From positions 1,860,001 through 1,924,000 of the forward strand of contig NZ_JAFBBJ010000001.1 in assembly GCF_016907085.1 (NCBI RefSeq): a stretch of 64,000 nt of DNA, in the 5' to 3' direction. Shown here in pieces: positions 47,050-54,986 of this stretch. A program made the position numbers and the translations under genes. Positions within the stretch are counted from its first letter, which is position 1. The number at the start of each line of letters is the position of its first letter. The notes under the pieces are model-generated. The model saw nothing but the letters and a program-made list of their open reading frames with translations, was not told the DNA's origin and did not search any database. Source of the DNA: Clavibacter michiganensis (GTDB lineage Bacteria > Actinomycetota > Actinomycetes > Actinomycetales > Microbacteriaceae).

Positions 47050-47688
47050 ATGAGCACCGACCGCCCCACCGCACCCGCCATCCGCACAGCCCGCCCCGCC
47101 GACCTCGAGGGCGTGACCCGCGTGCTCGCGGAGGCCTTCGCCGAGGACCCCGTGCTGGGCGGCTTCGTCCCCGCCGGCACGCGGAAGCCCGCTCGACTGG
47201 CCCTGCTCTTCGCCGCGCTCCTGCGCAGCGGCCCGCTCCCCGACGGGACGGTCGACGTCGCGGTCGACGCCCGCGGCGGGATCCTCGGCGCGGCCGTCTG
47301 GGAGGCACCCGGCGGCATCCCCGCGCACCGGACCCTCCGGCAGGCGCCGACGTTCCTCCGCGCCCTCGGCATCGCCGGGGCGATCCGCGCGGCCGTCCGC
47401 CTCAACACCCTCGACCGTGCGCGACCGGGCCTTCCGCACTGGCGGCTCGCCGAGGTCGGAGTGAGCGCGGAGGCGCGGGGCCTCGGCGTCGGATCCGCGC
47501 TCCTCGCTCACGGCCTCGCCCGCGTCGACGCCGACGGATCCGCGGCCTACCTCGAGTCGTCGACCGAGCGGAACCGCGCGCTCTACCTCCGCAACGGCTT
47601 CGCCGAGCTGGGCGCGCTTACGGGGCTGGCCGGATCGCGACCCGTGGCGATGTGGCGGGCGGCGCGCGTGGAGGCGCCGGCGACTTGA
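47050..47688 (+). CDS. GNAT-family N-acetyltransferase
   Basis: The 212-residue protein has the GNAT fold: IRTARPADLEGVTRVLAEAF at the start, LAEVGVSAEARGLGVGSALL containing the acetyl-CoA loop (RGLGVGS), and ESSTERNRALYLRNGFAELG near the end. It transfers acetyl from acetyl-CoA to an amine; the substrate is unknown. Probably controlled by the divergent TetR protein, so it may detoxify the ligand sensed by that regulator. Confidence 0.92.
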   Translation: MSTDRPTAPAIRTARPADLEGVTRVLAEAFAEDPVLGGFVPAGTRKPARLALLFAALLRSGPLPDGTVDVAVDARGGILGAAVWEAPGGIPAHRTLRQAPTFLRALGIAGAIRAAVRLNTLDRARPGLPHWRLAEVGVSAEARGLGVGSALLAHGLARVDADGSAAYLESSTERNRALYLRNGFAELGALTGLAGSRPVAMWRAARVEAPAT

Positions 47689-47712
47689 CGGCGCGGGATC
47701 GGCACGAACGGA

Positions 47713-47949
47713 TCAGACGGGGCAGTGCACCTGCGTGCGCGCGCCGGACCGGTCGATGTCGTGATCGGGCATGGGCTTGCCGCACATGGGGCAGAGGCGC
47801 GTCTGCGGTTCCGGCACCGGGTCGTCGGTGTACGGGCCGAGCGGGGGTGCGCCGAGGTACGGGCGCAGGCGCTCGTTGAACCGCTCGACGGCCGCCCCGA
47901 AGCCGCGCTCGCGCCGCGGGCCGTCCTGCCGATCTTTACCGCGTGTCAT
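47713..47949 (-). CDS. Small zinc-ribbon-like protein
   Basis: The 78-residue protein has a basic N-terminal half (GKDRQDGPRRERGFGAAVER) and a C-terminal Cys/His cluster, CPMCGKPMPDHDIDRS followed by QVHCP, that could bind zinc. I do not recognise the family. TACACT lies 7 bases before ATG 47949, suggesting leaderless expression. It is divergent from the OhrR-like gene, and the shared operator-like repeat overlaps its first codons. Confidence 0.75.
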   Translation of the reverse strand: MTRGKDRQDGPRRERGFGAAVERFNERLRPYLGAPPLGPYTDDPVPEPQTRLCPMCGKPMPDHDIDRSGARTQVHCPV

Positions 47950-47969
47950 AGTATTCAGTGTACGCGGTA
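47937..47969. promoter_or_regulatory. Inverted repeat between the zinc-ribbon and OhrR-like genes
   Basis: A perfect 8-base inverted repeat TACCGCGT (47937-47944) and ACGCGGTA (47962-47969) surrounds a 17-base AT-richer spacer that holds the minus-strand -10 (47957-47962). It would suit a MarR-type dimer controlling both genes. Confidence 0.6.
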
Positions 47970-47994
47970 TTTCAGCAGGCGGCGAGGAGCGGGC

Positions 47995-48465
47995 ATGGCA
48001 CACGAGGACGCGACGCGCACGGATCCCCTGGCGCTCGAGAGCCAGCTCTGCTTCGCGGCCGTGCTGGCGGCCAGGTCCGTCGTCGCGCTGTACCGGCCGA
48101 TCCTCGAGCCGCTCGGCCTCACGCATCCGCAGTACCTCGTGATGCTCGCGCTCTGGGAGCGGGACGGCCGGTCGATCTCCGACCTCGGCGGCGCGCTCGC
48201 CCTCGAGCCCGCGACCATCACGCCCCTGCTCAAGCGCCTCCAGTCGGCCGGCCTGCTGGAGCGCGCGCGCAGCGTGGAGGACGAGCGCGTCGTGCGCGTC
48301 ACGCTCACCGATGCGGGCCGCGCGCTCCGCAGCCAGGCCGAGCGGGTGCCTGCTCAGGTGGCCGAGCGCACGGGCATGACCCCCGCGGAGCTCGGCCGGA
48401 TCCGCGACGACCTGCACGCGTTCCTCGCGCGCATCGACGCGGCCCCGGATCCCGCTGGCGCCTAG
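47995..48465 (+). CDS. MarR-family regulator, OhrR-like
   Basis: The 156-residue protein is a winged-helix MarR regulator. It shares the OhrR pattern: LCFAAVLAARSVVALYRPIL with Cys19 at the position of the redox-active cysteine, then LGLTHPQYLVMLALWERDG and the wing SVEDERVVRVTLTDAGRA. OhrR proteins sense organic hydroperoxides by oxidising this Cys and release the peroxidase gene ohr. No ohr gene is in the window. ATG 47995 has GAGGAGCGGGC upstream. Confidence 0.88.
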   Translation: MAHEDATRTDPLALESQLCFAAVLAARSVVALYRPILEPLGLTHPQYLVMLALWERDGRSISDLGGALALEPATITPLLKRLQSAGLLERARSVEDERVVRVTLTDAGRALRSQAERVPAQVAERTGMTPAELGRIRDDLHAFLARIDAAPDPAGA

Positions 48466-48480
48466 CGCCAGCGACGAACG

Positions 48481-48642
48481 TCAGGCCAGGCGCCGGAGCA
48501 GCTCCGCGTGTCGGTTCGCGAGGATGCGGGCGACCCCCATGGTCTCTTCGACCGAGGCGACACGGGCGGCGCGAGGAGAGTCGACCTCGGTGCCAGGCCG
48601 GCTGACGCCTACCGCCTTCTCCTCGCTCTCACTGCGCGCCAT
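48481..48642 (-). CDS. Small protein of unknown function
   Basis: A 53-residue frame (SESEEKAVGVSRPGTEVDSP then a helical ETMGVARILANRHAELLRRL). TACCGT 7 bases before ATG 48642 gives leaderless-type expression signals, and third codon positions are GC-rich. I recognise no family. It converges on the OhrR-like gene. It might be a chance frame. Confidence 0.45.
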   Translation of the reverse strand: MARSESEEKAVGVSRPGTEVDSPRAARVASVEETMGVARILANRHAELLRRLA

Positions 48643-48842
48643 GACGATGACGGTAGGCGACCGGCGTGCGGAGATCCGGGCACCCGGCTCGCTGGTACGT
48701 TCTCCGGGTAAGCCCCAGGACCATTCGGCCACGCCGGACTCCTGGGGCGATCGTCTTCTTCAGCCACGAGGAGCACACGCCCGCCCGTGACGATTCCCCG
48801 CCGGCGACCGTCGCCGCGGCCGCTCTGGGGGACGATGGATCC

Positions 48843-49688
48843 ATGACCCTCCGCGCCGACGGCACCCTGCAGGACGGACGGGCGCTCGTCGGCCCGGTCG
48901 ACGCCCCCGAGCTGCACGTGATGACGTACAACATCCGGCGCCTGTTCCGGCGGTACCGCCCGGGCAGCCCCGACCGCTGGGCCGACCGCGAGCCGCTCCT
49001 CGCCGAGCTGCTGCAGCGTGAGCAGCCGGCGCTCCTCGGCACGCAGGAGGCGATGCCCACGCAGGGGCGCGCGCTGTCGCACGCGCTCGGGCGGCACTAC
49101 CGGCGGATCGGGCACGGCCGCAACGCCGACGGCCATGGCGAGGGCTGCCCCACCTTCTACGACACGCGCCGCCTCGAGCTCACGAGCTGGCGGCAGGTCG
49201 CGCTGTCGGACACGCCCGCGGTCGCCGGATCCCGCAGCTGGGGCAACATGGTGCCGCGCATCGCCGTGGTCGCCGACTTCGTGGACCGCGCCACCGGCCT
49301 GCCGCTGCGGCACGTGAACACGCACTTCGACCACCTCTCGCGGCGGTCGCGGGAGGAGTCGGCGCGCATGATCCTCGGGATCGTCGCCGAGGTGCAGGTG
49401 CCCACGATCGTCGCGGGCGACACCAACGCGGGCATCGACACGGAGCCGCACCGGCTGCTCCTCGAGCACGGCGCGCTCGTGGACGCGTGGCCCGCCGCGC
49501 GCGAGCGCCTCACGCCCGAGTGGGGCACGTGGTCGAACTACAAGGCGCCGAAGCGCACGACCCGCCGGATCGACTGGATGCTCGTGACGCCCGACATCGA
49601 GGTGGAGCGCGTCGGCATCAACACCACGCGCATCGGCGGGCGCGCGCCGAGCGACCACGAGGCGCTGCAGGCGGTGGTGCGGTGCTGA
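48843..49688 (+). CDS. Endonuclease/exonuclease/phosphatase family protein
   Basis: The 281-residue protein has the EEP metallophosphoesterase motifs in order: LHVMTYNIRRLF, LLGTQEAMP (metal Glu), VNTHFDH, AGDTNAGID (Asp-Asn pair), RRIDWMLV and SDHEALQAVV. EEP enzymes cleave DNA/RNA backbones, phosphoinositides or sphingomyelin with Mg. There is no signal peptide. ATG 48843 is the start that best matches domain length. The 3' end overlaps the next gene by 7 bases. Confidence 0.93.
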   Translation: MTLRADGTLQDGRALVGPVDAPELHVMTYNIRRLFRRYRPGSPDRWADREPLLAELLQREQPALLGTQEAMPTQGRALSHALGRHYRRIGHGRNADGHGEGCPTFYDTRRLELTSWRQVALSDTPAVAGSRSWGNMVPRIAVVADFVDRATGLPLRHVNTHFDHLSRRSREESARMILGIVAEVQVPTIVAGDTNAGIDTEPHRLLLEHGALVDAWPAARERLTPEWGTWSNYKAPKRTTRRIDWMLVTPDIEVERVGINTTRIGGRAPSDHEALQAVVRC

Positions 49689-50341
49689 CGGATCCGACCG
49701 CGCCGACACCGGCGGACGCACCGGCACAGCCCGAGGACGTCGCGGCCTTCGCCGGGCTGGCCGGGCTCACCTTCCTACAGCCGCCCCGCGGGATCACGGC
49801 GGTCCTCGCCGACGCCGTCCGCGTGATCGGGCTGCTCACGTTCCTCTTCTCCGTGTTCGCGTGGACGGGCACGACCTCGGCGATGTTCGCGCTCGCGCTG
49901 CTCGGGCTCGTGGCGCCGCGGGGTCTCGGGGCGCGGCCGGGACTGGATCTCGGCATCGGGATCACGACGCTCGTCTCGGCCGCGAGCAACCGGCTCGACC
50001 TCTACGAGCGGCTGCCGTGGTGGGACATCCCCGCGCACCTCGTCACGACGGCGGCCCTCGCCGCGCTCGTGATCCTGCTGGCCGACCGCGCGGGCGTCAT
50101 GGTCGACCGGCGGCCGCTGCCCCTCGGGATCCTCAGCCTCACGGTGGGCCTCGCGCTCTCGGCGCTGTGGGAGCTCGGCGAGTGGGCGGGGCAGGCGTGG
50201 CTGGATCCGCAGATCCTCACCGGGTACTCCGACACGATCGGCGACATGGCGGTCGGCGGGCTGGGCTCGCTGCTGATCGCGCCGCTCATGCCGATGCTGC
50301 TGGCGCGGTCGCGGTGGATCACGGAGGCGCCGGCGCGCTGA
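49682..50341 (+). CDS. YjdF-like integral membrane protein
   Basis: The 219-residue protein has about six hydrophobic segments. The key parts are PWWDIPAHLVTTAALAALVI, LGLALSALWELGEWAGQ-like sequence, and TGYSDTIGDMAVGGLGSLLI; this His/Glu/Asp pattern resembles the DUF2238/YjdF family of inner-membrane proteins. Function is unknown. GTG 49682 lies inside the end of the nuclease gene, so translation is coupled. Confidence 0.78.
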   Translation: MLTDPTAPTPADAPAQPEDVAAFAGLAGLTFLQPPRGITAVLADAVRVIGLLTFLFSVFAWTGTTSAMFALALLGLVAPRGLGARPGLDLGIGITTLVSAASNRLDLYERLPWWDIPAHLVTTAALAALVILLADRAGVMVDRRPLPLGILSLTVGLALSALWELGEWAGQAWLDPQILTGYSDTIGDMAVGGLGSLLIAPLMPMLLARSRWITEAPAR

Positions 50342-50356
50342 TCCGCTGCCCTCCGC

Positions 50357-50422
50357 GGAGGAGTGTGACGCCCCGAGGAGAAGTGCTCGCGCCGGGGTTT
50401 GGCTCGAGGAGCAGTCGGGTAC
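50357..50422 (+). promoter_or_regulatory. SigB/SigF-type promoter with GAGGAG repeats for the heptose operon
   Basis: GTTT (50397-50400), a 16-base spacer and GGGTAC (50417-50422) match the GTTT-N15/17-GGGTAT pattern of actinobacterial SigF/SigB promoters. The -10 ends 9 bases before ATG 50432. GAGGAGAAGTG (50375-50385) and GAGGAGCAGT (50406-50415, within the spacer) repeat the pair seen upstream of the sigma gene at 17.8 kb. Confidence 0.6.
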
Positions 50423-50431
50423 GGGCCGATC

Positions 50432-52015
50432 ATGCGCTCGCCCGGGAACGACCTCGAGGCCGTCCTGTTCGACCGGGACGGGACGCTCGTCGTCGACGTG
50501 CCGTACAACGGGGATCCCGCGCTCGTCGAGCTCATGCCCGGCGCCCGCGAGGCGGTCGACGCCGTGCGCGCCGCAGGACTCCGCATCGGGATGGTGACCA
50601 ACCAGTCCGGCATCGCGCGCGGCCTCATCACGCGCGAGCAGGCCGCCGCCGTCAACGCGCGCGTGCAGGAGCTGCTCGGCGCGTTCGACCTCGTGCTGCT
50701 GTGCCCGCACGGATCCGACGACGGCTGCGACTGCCGCAAGCCCCGGCCCGGCATGGTGCTCGAGGCCTGCCGGACGTGGGGCGTGGATCCGTCGCGCGTC
50801 GCGGTCGCGGGCGACATCGCCGCCGACATGGGCGCCGCCCGGGCAGCCGGCGCGCGCGGCGTGCTCGTGCCGACGCCCGTCACGCGCGAGGAGGAGGTGG
50901 CCGAGGCGGAGCTGGTGGCCCCGACGATCCTCGACGCGGTGCACCTCCTCATCCACGACCCCGCGCCCCGCAGGGTGCTGGTCGTGCGGCTCGACTCGGT
51001 GGGCGACGTGCTCATCTCGGGTCCCGCTGTGCGCGCCGTCGCCGCCGACCCGCGCGTCGAGGTGCACCTGCTCTGCGGTCCGCGCGGCGCGTCCGCCGGC
51101 CGGCTGCTGCCCGGCGTCCACGCCGTGCACGTCTGGGATGCGCCGTGGATCTCCTCCCCCGCGCCCGCCGCCGACGCCGCCTCGGTCGACGCCCTGCACG
51201 CGATCCTCGCCGAGGTCGACGCCGACGAGGCCGTCATCCTCACGTCCTTCCATCAGTCGCCGCTCCCGCTCGCGCTGCTGCTGCGGCTCGCGGGCGTCGG
51301 GCGGATCACAGGCGCGAGCGTCGACTACGCCGGATCCCTCCTCGACGTGCGCCTCAAGCCCGGCGAGGACCTCGACGAGGACCAGCCCGAGCCCGAGCGC
51401 ACCCTTGCGATCGCCGCCGCGGCCGGCCACGCGCTGCCCGCCGACGACGACGGCCGCCTCGCCGTCCTGCCGGCCGAGCTGCCGCCCGACGTCGAAGCGC
51501 TCCTCCCCGACGGCCCGTTCGCGCTCGTGCACCCGGGCGCGGCAGTCGGCGCGCGCTCGTATCCCGCCGACCAGCACCGCGACGCCGTCGCGCTCCTCGT
51601 CGAGCGCGGGATCCCCGTGGTCGTCACGGGCGGCCCCGACGAGCGGGACCTCACGGCGCACGTCGCCGGATCCACCGCCCTCGACCTCGGCGGCCGCACC
51701 GACCTCGCCGGCCTCGGCGCGCTCATGCGCCGCGCGGCCGTGCTCGTGAGCGGCAACACCGGTCCCGCGCACCTCGCCGCCGCGGTGGGCCTGCCCGTCG
51801 TCAGCCTGTTCTCGCCCGTCGTGCCGCCGATCCGCTGGGCGCCGTACCGCGTGCCCGTGATCCTCCTCGGCGACCAGGACGCGGCCTGCAAGCTCAGCCG
51901 CGCGCGTGACTGCCCGATCCCGGGCCACCCGTGCCTCGCCGGCGTCGCGCCGGCCGAGGTCGCCGACGCGGTCGAGCGGCTGATGGCGACGAGCCGCGCG
52001 GAGGTGCCCGCGTGA
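50432..52015 (+). CDS. Fusion of GmhB-type heptose phosphatase and GT9 heptosyltransferase
   Basis: The 527-residue protein joins two enzymes. Residues ~8-170 are a HAD-IIIA phosphatase like GmhB: DRDGTLVVDVPYNGDP, MVTNQSGIARG, the zinc loop CPHGSDDGCDC and RKPRPGM. This would dephosphorylate heptose-1,7-bisphosphate. Residues ~185-515 are a GT9 transferase: VLVVRLDSVGDVLISGPAVR, FALVHPGAAVGARSYPADQH and LVSGNTGPAHLAAAVGLPVV. ATG 50432 follows the promoter so closely that translation is near-leaderless. It overlaps the next gene (GTGA). The fusion suggests the heptose is made and transferred by linked enzymes. Confidence 0.92.
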   Translation: MRSPGNDLEAVLFDRDGTLVVDVPYNGDPALVELMPGAREAVDAVRAAGLRIGMVTNQSGIARGLITREQAAAVNARVQELLGAFDLVLLCPHGSDDGCDCRKPRPGMVLEACRTWGVDPSRVAVAGDIAADMGAARAAGARGVLVPTPVTREEEVAEAELVAPTILDAVHLLIHDPAPRRVLVVRLDSVGDVLISGPAVRAVAADPRVEVHLLCGPRGASAGRLLPGVHAVHVWDAPWISSPAPAADAASVDALHAILAEVDADEAVILTSFHQSPLPLALLLRLAGVGRITGASVDYAGSLLDVRLKPGEDLDEDQPEPERTLAIAAAAGHALPADDDGRLAVLPAELPPDVEALLPDGPFALVHPGAAVGARSYPADQHRDAVALLVERGIPVVVTGGPDERDLTAHVAGSTALDLGGRTDLAGLGALMRRAAVLVSGNTGPAHLAAAVGLPVVSLFSPVVPPIRWAPYRVPVILLGDQDAACKLSRARDCPIPGHPCLAGVAPAEVADAVERLMATSRAEVPA

Positions 52016-53064
52016 GGATCCTGATGTGGCACGTCCACGGCGGCTGGACCGACTCGTTCGTCCTGGGATCCCACGAGATCCTCTTCCCCACCACGCCCGC
52101 GCGCGACGCGTGGGGCCTCGGCCGCGGCGGCCGCGCCTGGCCCGCGAGCGCGCGCGAGGTGGATCCGTCGTCCCTGCACGACGCGGATGTCGACCTCGTG
52201 CTCCTCCAGCGCGTCGCCGAGATCGCGGAGGCGGAGCGCCTGCTCGGCCGCCGCCTCGGATCCGACGTGCCCGCCGTCTTCCTCGAGCACAACACGCCGC
52301 GCGGCGCACCGACCGAGACCGTGCACGCGCTGGCCGGCCGCGATGACATCCCCGTGATCCACGTCACGCGCTTCAACGCGCTCATGTGGGACACCGGCGT
52401 CGCGCCGACGACGGTCGTCGAGCACGGCGTGCCCGACCCGGGGCAGCTCTACACGGGCGACGTCGCGTCGTTCGGCGCGGTGATCAACGAGCCCGTGCGC
52501 CGCGGCCGCATCACCGGCACCGACCTGCTGCCCGCGTTCGCGGAGGTCGCGCCCGTCGAGGTCTTCGGCATGGGCACGGATCTGCTCCCGGGTGCCTTCC
52601 CCGACCTCGGCGAGCGCATCGTGCCGCGCGGCGACCTCCCCACCGCCCGCATGCATCCCGAGCTCGCGCGGCTGCGCGCCTACATCCACCCGCACCGCTG
52701 GACCTCGCTCGGCCTGTCGCTGCTCGAGGCGATGCACATGGGGATGCCCGTGCTCGTGCTCGACGCGACCGAGGCGTCGCGCGCGGTGCCACAGGAGGCG
52801 GGCGCGATCTCGTCCGACCCCGTCGACCTCGTGCGCACGGCCCGGCTGCTGCTCGCGGATCCCGACGAGGCCGCCCGCCGCGGCCGCGTCGCCCGCGAGG
52901 CCGCGCTCGCCCGCTACTCGCTCGGCCGCTTCCTCGCCGAAATGGACGCCGTGCTGCACGACGCCGTGGACGCCGCCGCCGCGCGCCGGTCCCGACGCGC
53001 GCCCGCCGGACCCGGCTCCACGACTTCCCCGCACCACCCGCTCGACGAGAGGACGACACGATGA
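52012..53064 (+). CDS. Glycosyltransferase, GT4-like
   Basis: The 350-residue protein begins ILMWHVHGGWTDSFVLGSHE and has VIHVTRFNALMW, an ER-rich middle and the C-terminal sugar-nucleotide motif RWTSLGLSLLEAMHMGMPVL, typical of retaining GT-B enzymes of GT4 type. Donor and acceptor are unknown. GTG 52012 overlaps the GmhB-GT9 stop, and its own stop overlaps the next ATG, so it is in the middle of a tightly coupled operon. Confidence 0.85.
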   Translation: MRILMWHVHGGWTDSFVLGSHEILFPTTPARDAWGLGRGGRAWPASAREVDPSSLHDADVDLVLLQRVAEIAEAERLLGRRLGSDVPAVFLEHNTPRGAPTETVHALAGRDDIPVIHVTRFNALMWDTGVAPTTVVEHGVPDPGQLYTGDVASFGAVINEPVRRGRITGTDLLPAFAEVAPVEVFGMGTDLLPGAFPDLGERIVPRGDLPTARMHPELARLRAYIHPHRWTSLGLSLLEAMHMGMPVLVLDATEASRAVPQEAGAISSDPVDLVRTARLLLADPDEAARRGRVAREAALARYSLGRFLAEMDAVLHDAVDAAAARRSRRAPAGPGSTTSPHHPLDERTTR

Positions 53065-54986
53065 GGATCGCGATGATCTCGGAGCACGCCAGCCCGCTGG
53101 CGACGCTCGGCGGCGTGGACGCCGGCGGCCAGAACGTGCACGTGGCCGCGCTGTCGGCCGCGCTCGCGGAGGAGGGCCACACCGTCACCGTCTACACGCG
53201 CCGCGACGACGCGGCGCTGCCCGCCCGCGTCGCCTTCGCGCCCGGCGTGGAGGTCGTGCACCTCGACGCCGGACCCGCCCGCGCGGTCCCCAAGGACGAG
53301 CTGCTGCCGCACATGGGCGAGCTCGCCGACGGCCTCCTCGCCGACTGGCGCACCGCCCGGCCCGACGTGGTGCACAGCCACTTCTGGATGTCCGGGGTCG
53401 CCGCGCTCGACGCCGCCGCGCGCCTCGCATCCTCCCCGGTGGGTGCCGCCGCCGCGCCGCCCGTGCTGCACACCTTCCACGCGCTCGGATCCGTGAAGCG
53501 CCGCCACCTCGGCGCCGAGGACACGAGCCCCGCCGCGCGCGCCGAGCTCGAGCCGGGCGTCGGCCGCCGCGCCGACGCCGTCATCGCGACCTGCTCCGAC
53601 GAGGCCGCCGAGCTCGTGCGCGCGGGCGTCGACGCGGCCCGCATCACCGTGATCCCGTGCGGCGTCGACATCGGGCACTTCACGCCGCGCGAGGACGACG
53701 ACGCCAGCGACGCCGACCCGGCACGCCCGATGCGAGTGATGGTCGTCGGCCGCCTGGTGCCGCGCAAGGGCGTCGACCTCGCGATCGAGGCGCTCGGGAT
53801 CCTCGCGCGCCGCGGCCACCGCGACGTCGAGCTGGTCATCGTGGGCGGATCCGGCGACGCCGCGAGCGGAGCCGACGACCCCGAGGCCCGCCGCCTGATG
53901 GACGCCGCCCGCGCCGCCGGGGTCGCGGACCGCGTGCGCCTGCACGGCCGCGTCTCCCAGGCCGACATGCCCGCCGTGATGCGCACCGCCGACGTCGTCG
54001 TGTGCGCACCCTGGTACGAGCCGTTCGGCATCGTGCCGCTCGAGGCGATGGCGTCCGGCGTGCCCGTCGTCGCGTCGGCCGTGGGCGGCCTCACCGACAG
54101 CGTGGTCGACGGCGTCACGGGGATCCTCGTGCCGCCGCGCGACCCCGCGGCCATCGCCGACGCCCTCGGGGAGCTCCTCGCGGATCCCGCCCGCCGTCGC
54201 CGCCTCGGCCGCGCCGGCCGCGACCGCATGGAGCACGGCTACGCGTGGTCGACCGTCGCCGCGCGCACCGCCGAGGCGTACGTCGCCGCGATCCAGGCCG
54301 CCGCCCCCGACGACCTCCCCGCCGACCCGACCGTGGTCGACGCCCACCTCGACGCGCTCGCCCCCGTGCTCGCCGACCTCCGCACGCACGCGCCGCGCCT
54401 CACCGCGTGGGGCCGCGAGATGGCCGACCGACTCAGCCACGGCGCGCGCCTCATCGCGGCCGGCAACGGCGGATCCGCGGCCGAGGCCCAGCACCTCACG
54501 AGCGAGCTGGTGGGCCGCTTCGACGGCGACCGCCGCCCGTTCTCCGCGATCGCGCTGCACTCCGAGTCGTCCGCGGTCACGGCGATCGGCAACGACTACG
54601 GCTTCGACGAGGTCTTCGCCCGGCAGGTGCACGCGCACGCGCGATCCGGCGACATCGTCGTGCTGCTCTCCACGAGCGGCCGCAGCGAGAACCTGCTCCG
54701 GGCCGCCGCCGCCGCGCGCGCCGCGGGAGCGACGACCTGGGCGATGACGGGCCCCGGCCCGAATCCGCTCGTGGAGGCGTGCGACGAGCACATCGCGCTC
54801 GACGGGCCGTCGGCCAACGTGCAGGAGGCGCAGCTCGTCGCCGTGCACGCGATCTGCCGCTCGTTCGAGAGCCGGCTGCAGGCGAACGACCGGGCGGCGG
54901 CGCGCGCGTCCGCGCCGGTCGCGTCCGTCCCCGTGACGGTCGCGCCCGCGTCCACCACGGCTGCGCCCGCGGAGGTGCCGGCGTGA
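53061..54986 (+). CDS. Fusion of GT4 glycosyltransferase and GmhA-type isomerase
   Basis: The 641-residue protein has an N-terminal GT4 part (ASPLATLGGVDAGGQNVHVA, VVGRLVPRKGVDLAIEALGI, WYEPFGIVPLEAMASGVPVV; to about residue 415). A SIS-domain part then matches sedoheptulose-7-phosphate isomerase GmhA: AAGNGGSAAEAQHLTSELVG with zinc ligands His and Glu, ESSAVTAIGNDYGFDEVFAR, STSGRSENLLRA, and QEAQLVAVH with the further Gln and His ligands. GmhA converts sedoheptulose-7-phosphate to heptose-7-phosphate, the first pathway step. Starts and ends with 4-base overlaps to its neighbours. Confidence 0.93.
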   Translation: MRIAMISEHASPLATLGGVDAGGQNVHVAALSAALAEEGHTVTVYTRRDDAALPARVAFAPGVEVVHLDAGPARAVPKDELLPHMGELADGLLADWRTARPDVVHSHFWMSGVAALDAAARLASSPVGAAAAPPVLHTFHALGSVKRRHLGAEDTSPAARAELEPGVGRRADAVIATCSDEAAELVRAGVDAARITVIPCGVDIGHFTPREDDDASDADPARPMRVMVVGRLVPRKGVDLAIEALGILARRGHRDVELVIVGGSGDAASGADDPEARRLMDAARAAGVADRVRLHGRVSQADMPAVMRTADVVVCAPWYEPFGIVPLEAMASGVPVVASAVGGLTDSVVDGVTGILVPPRDPAAIADALGELLADPARRRRLGRAGRDRMEHGYAWSTVAARTAEAYVAAIQAAAPDDLPADPTVVDAHLDALAPVLADLRTHAPRLTAWGREMADRLSHGARLIAAGNGGSAAEAQHLTSELVGRFDGDRRPFSAIALHSESSAVTAIGNDYGFDEVFARQVHAHARSGDIVVLLSTSGRSENLLRAAAAARAAGATTWAMTGPGPNPLVEACDEHIALDGPSANVQEAQLVAVHAICRSFESRLQANDRAAARASAPVASVPVTVAPASTTAAPAEVPA

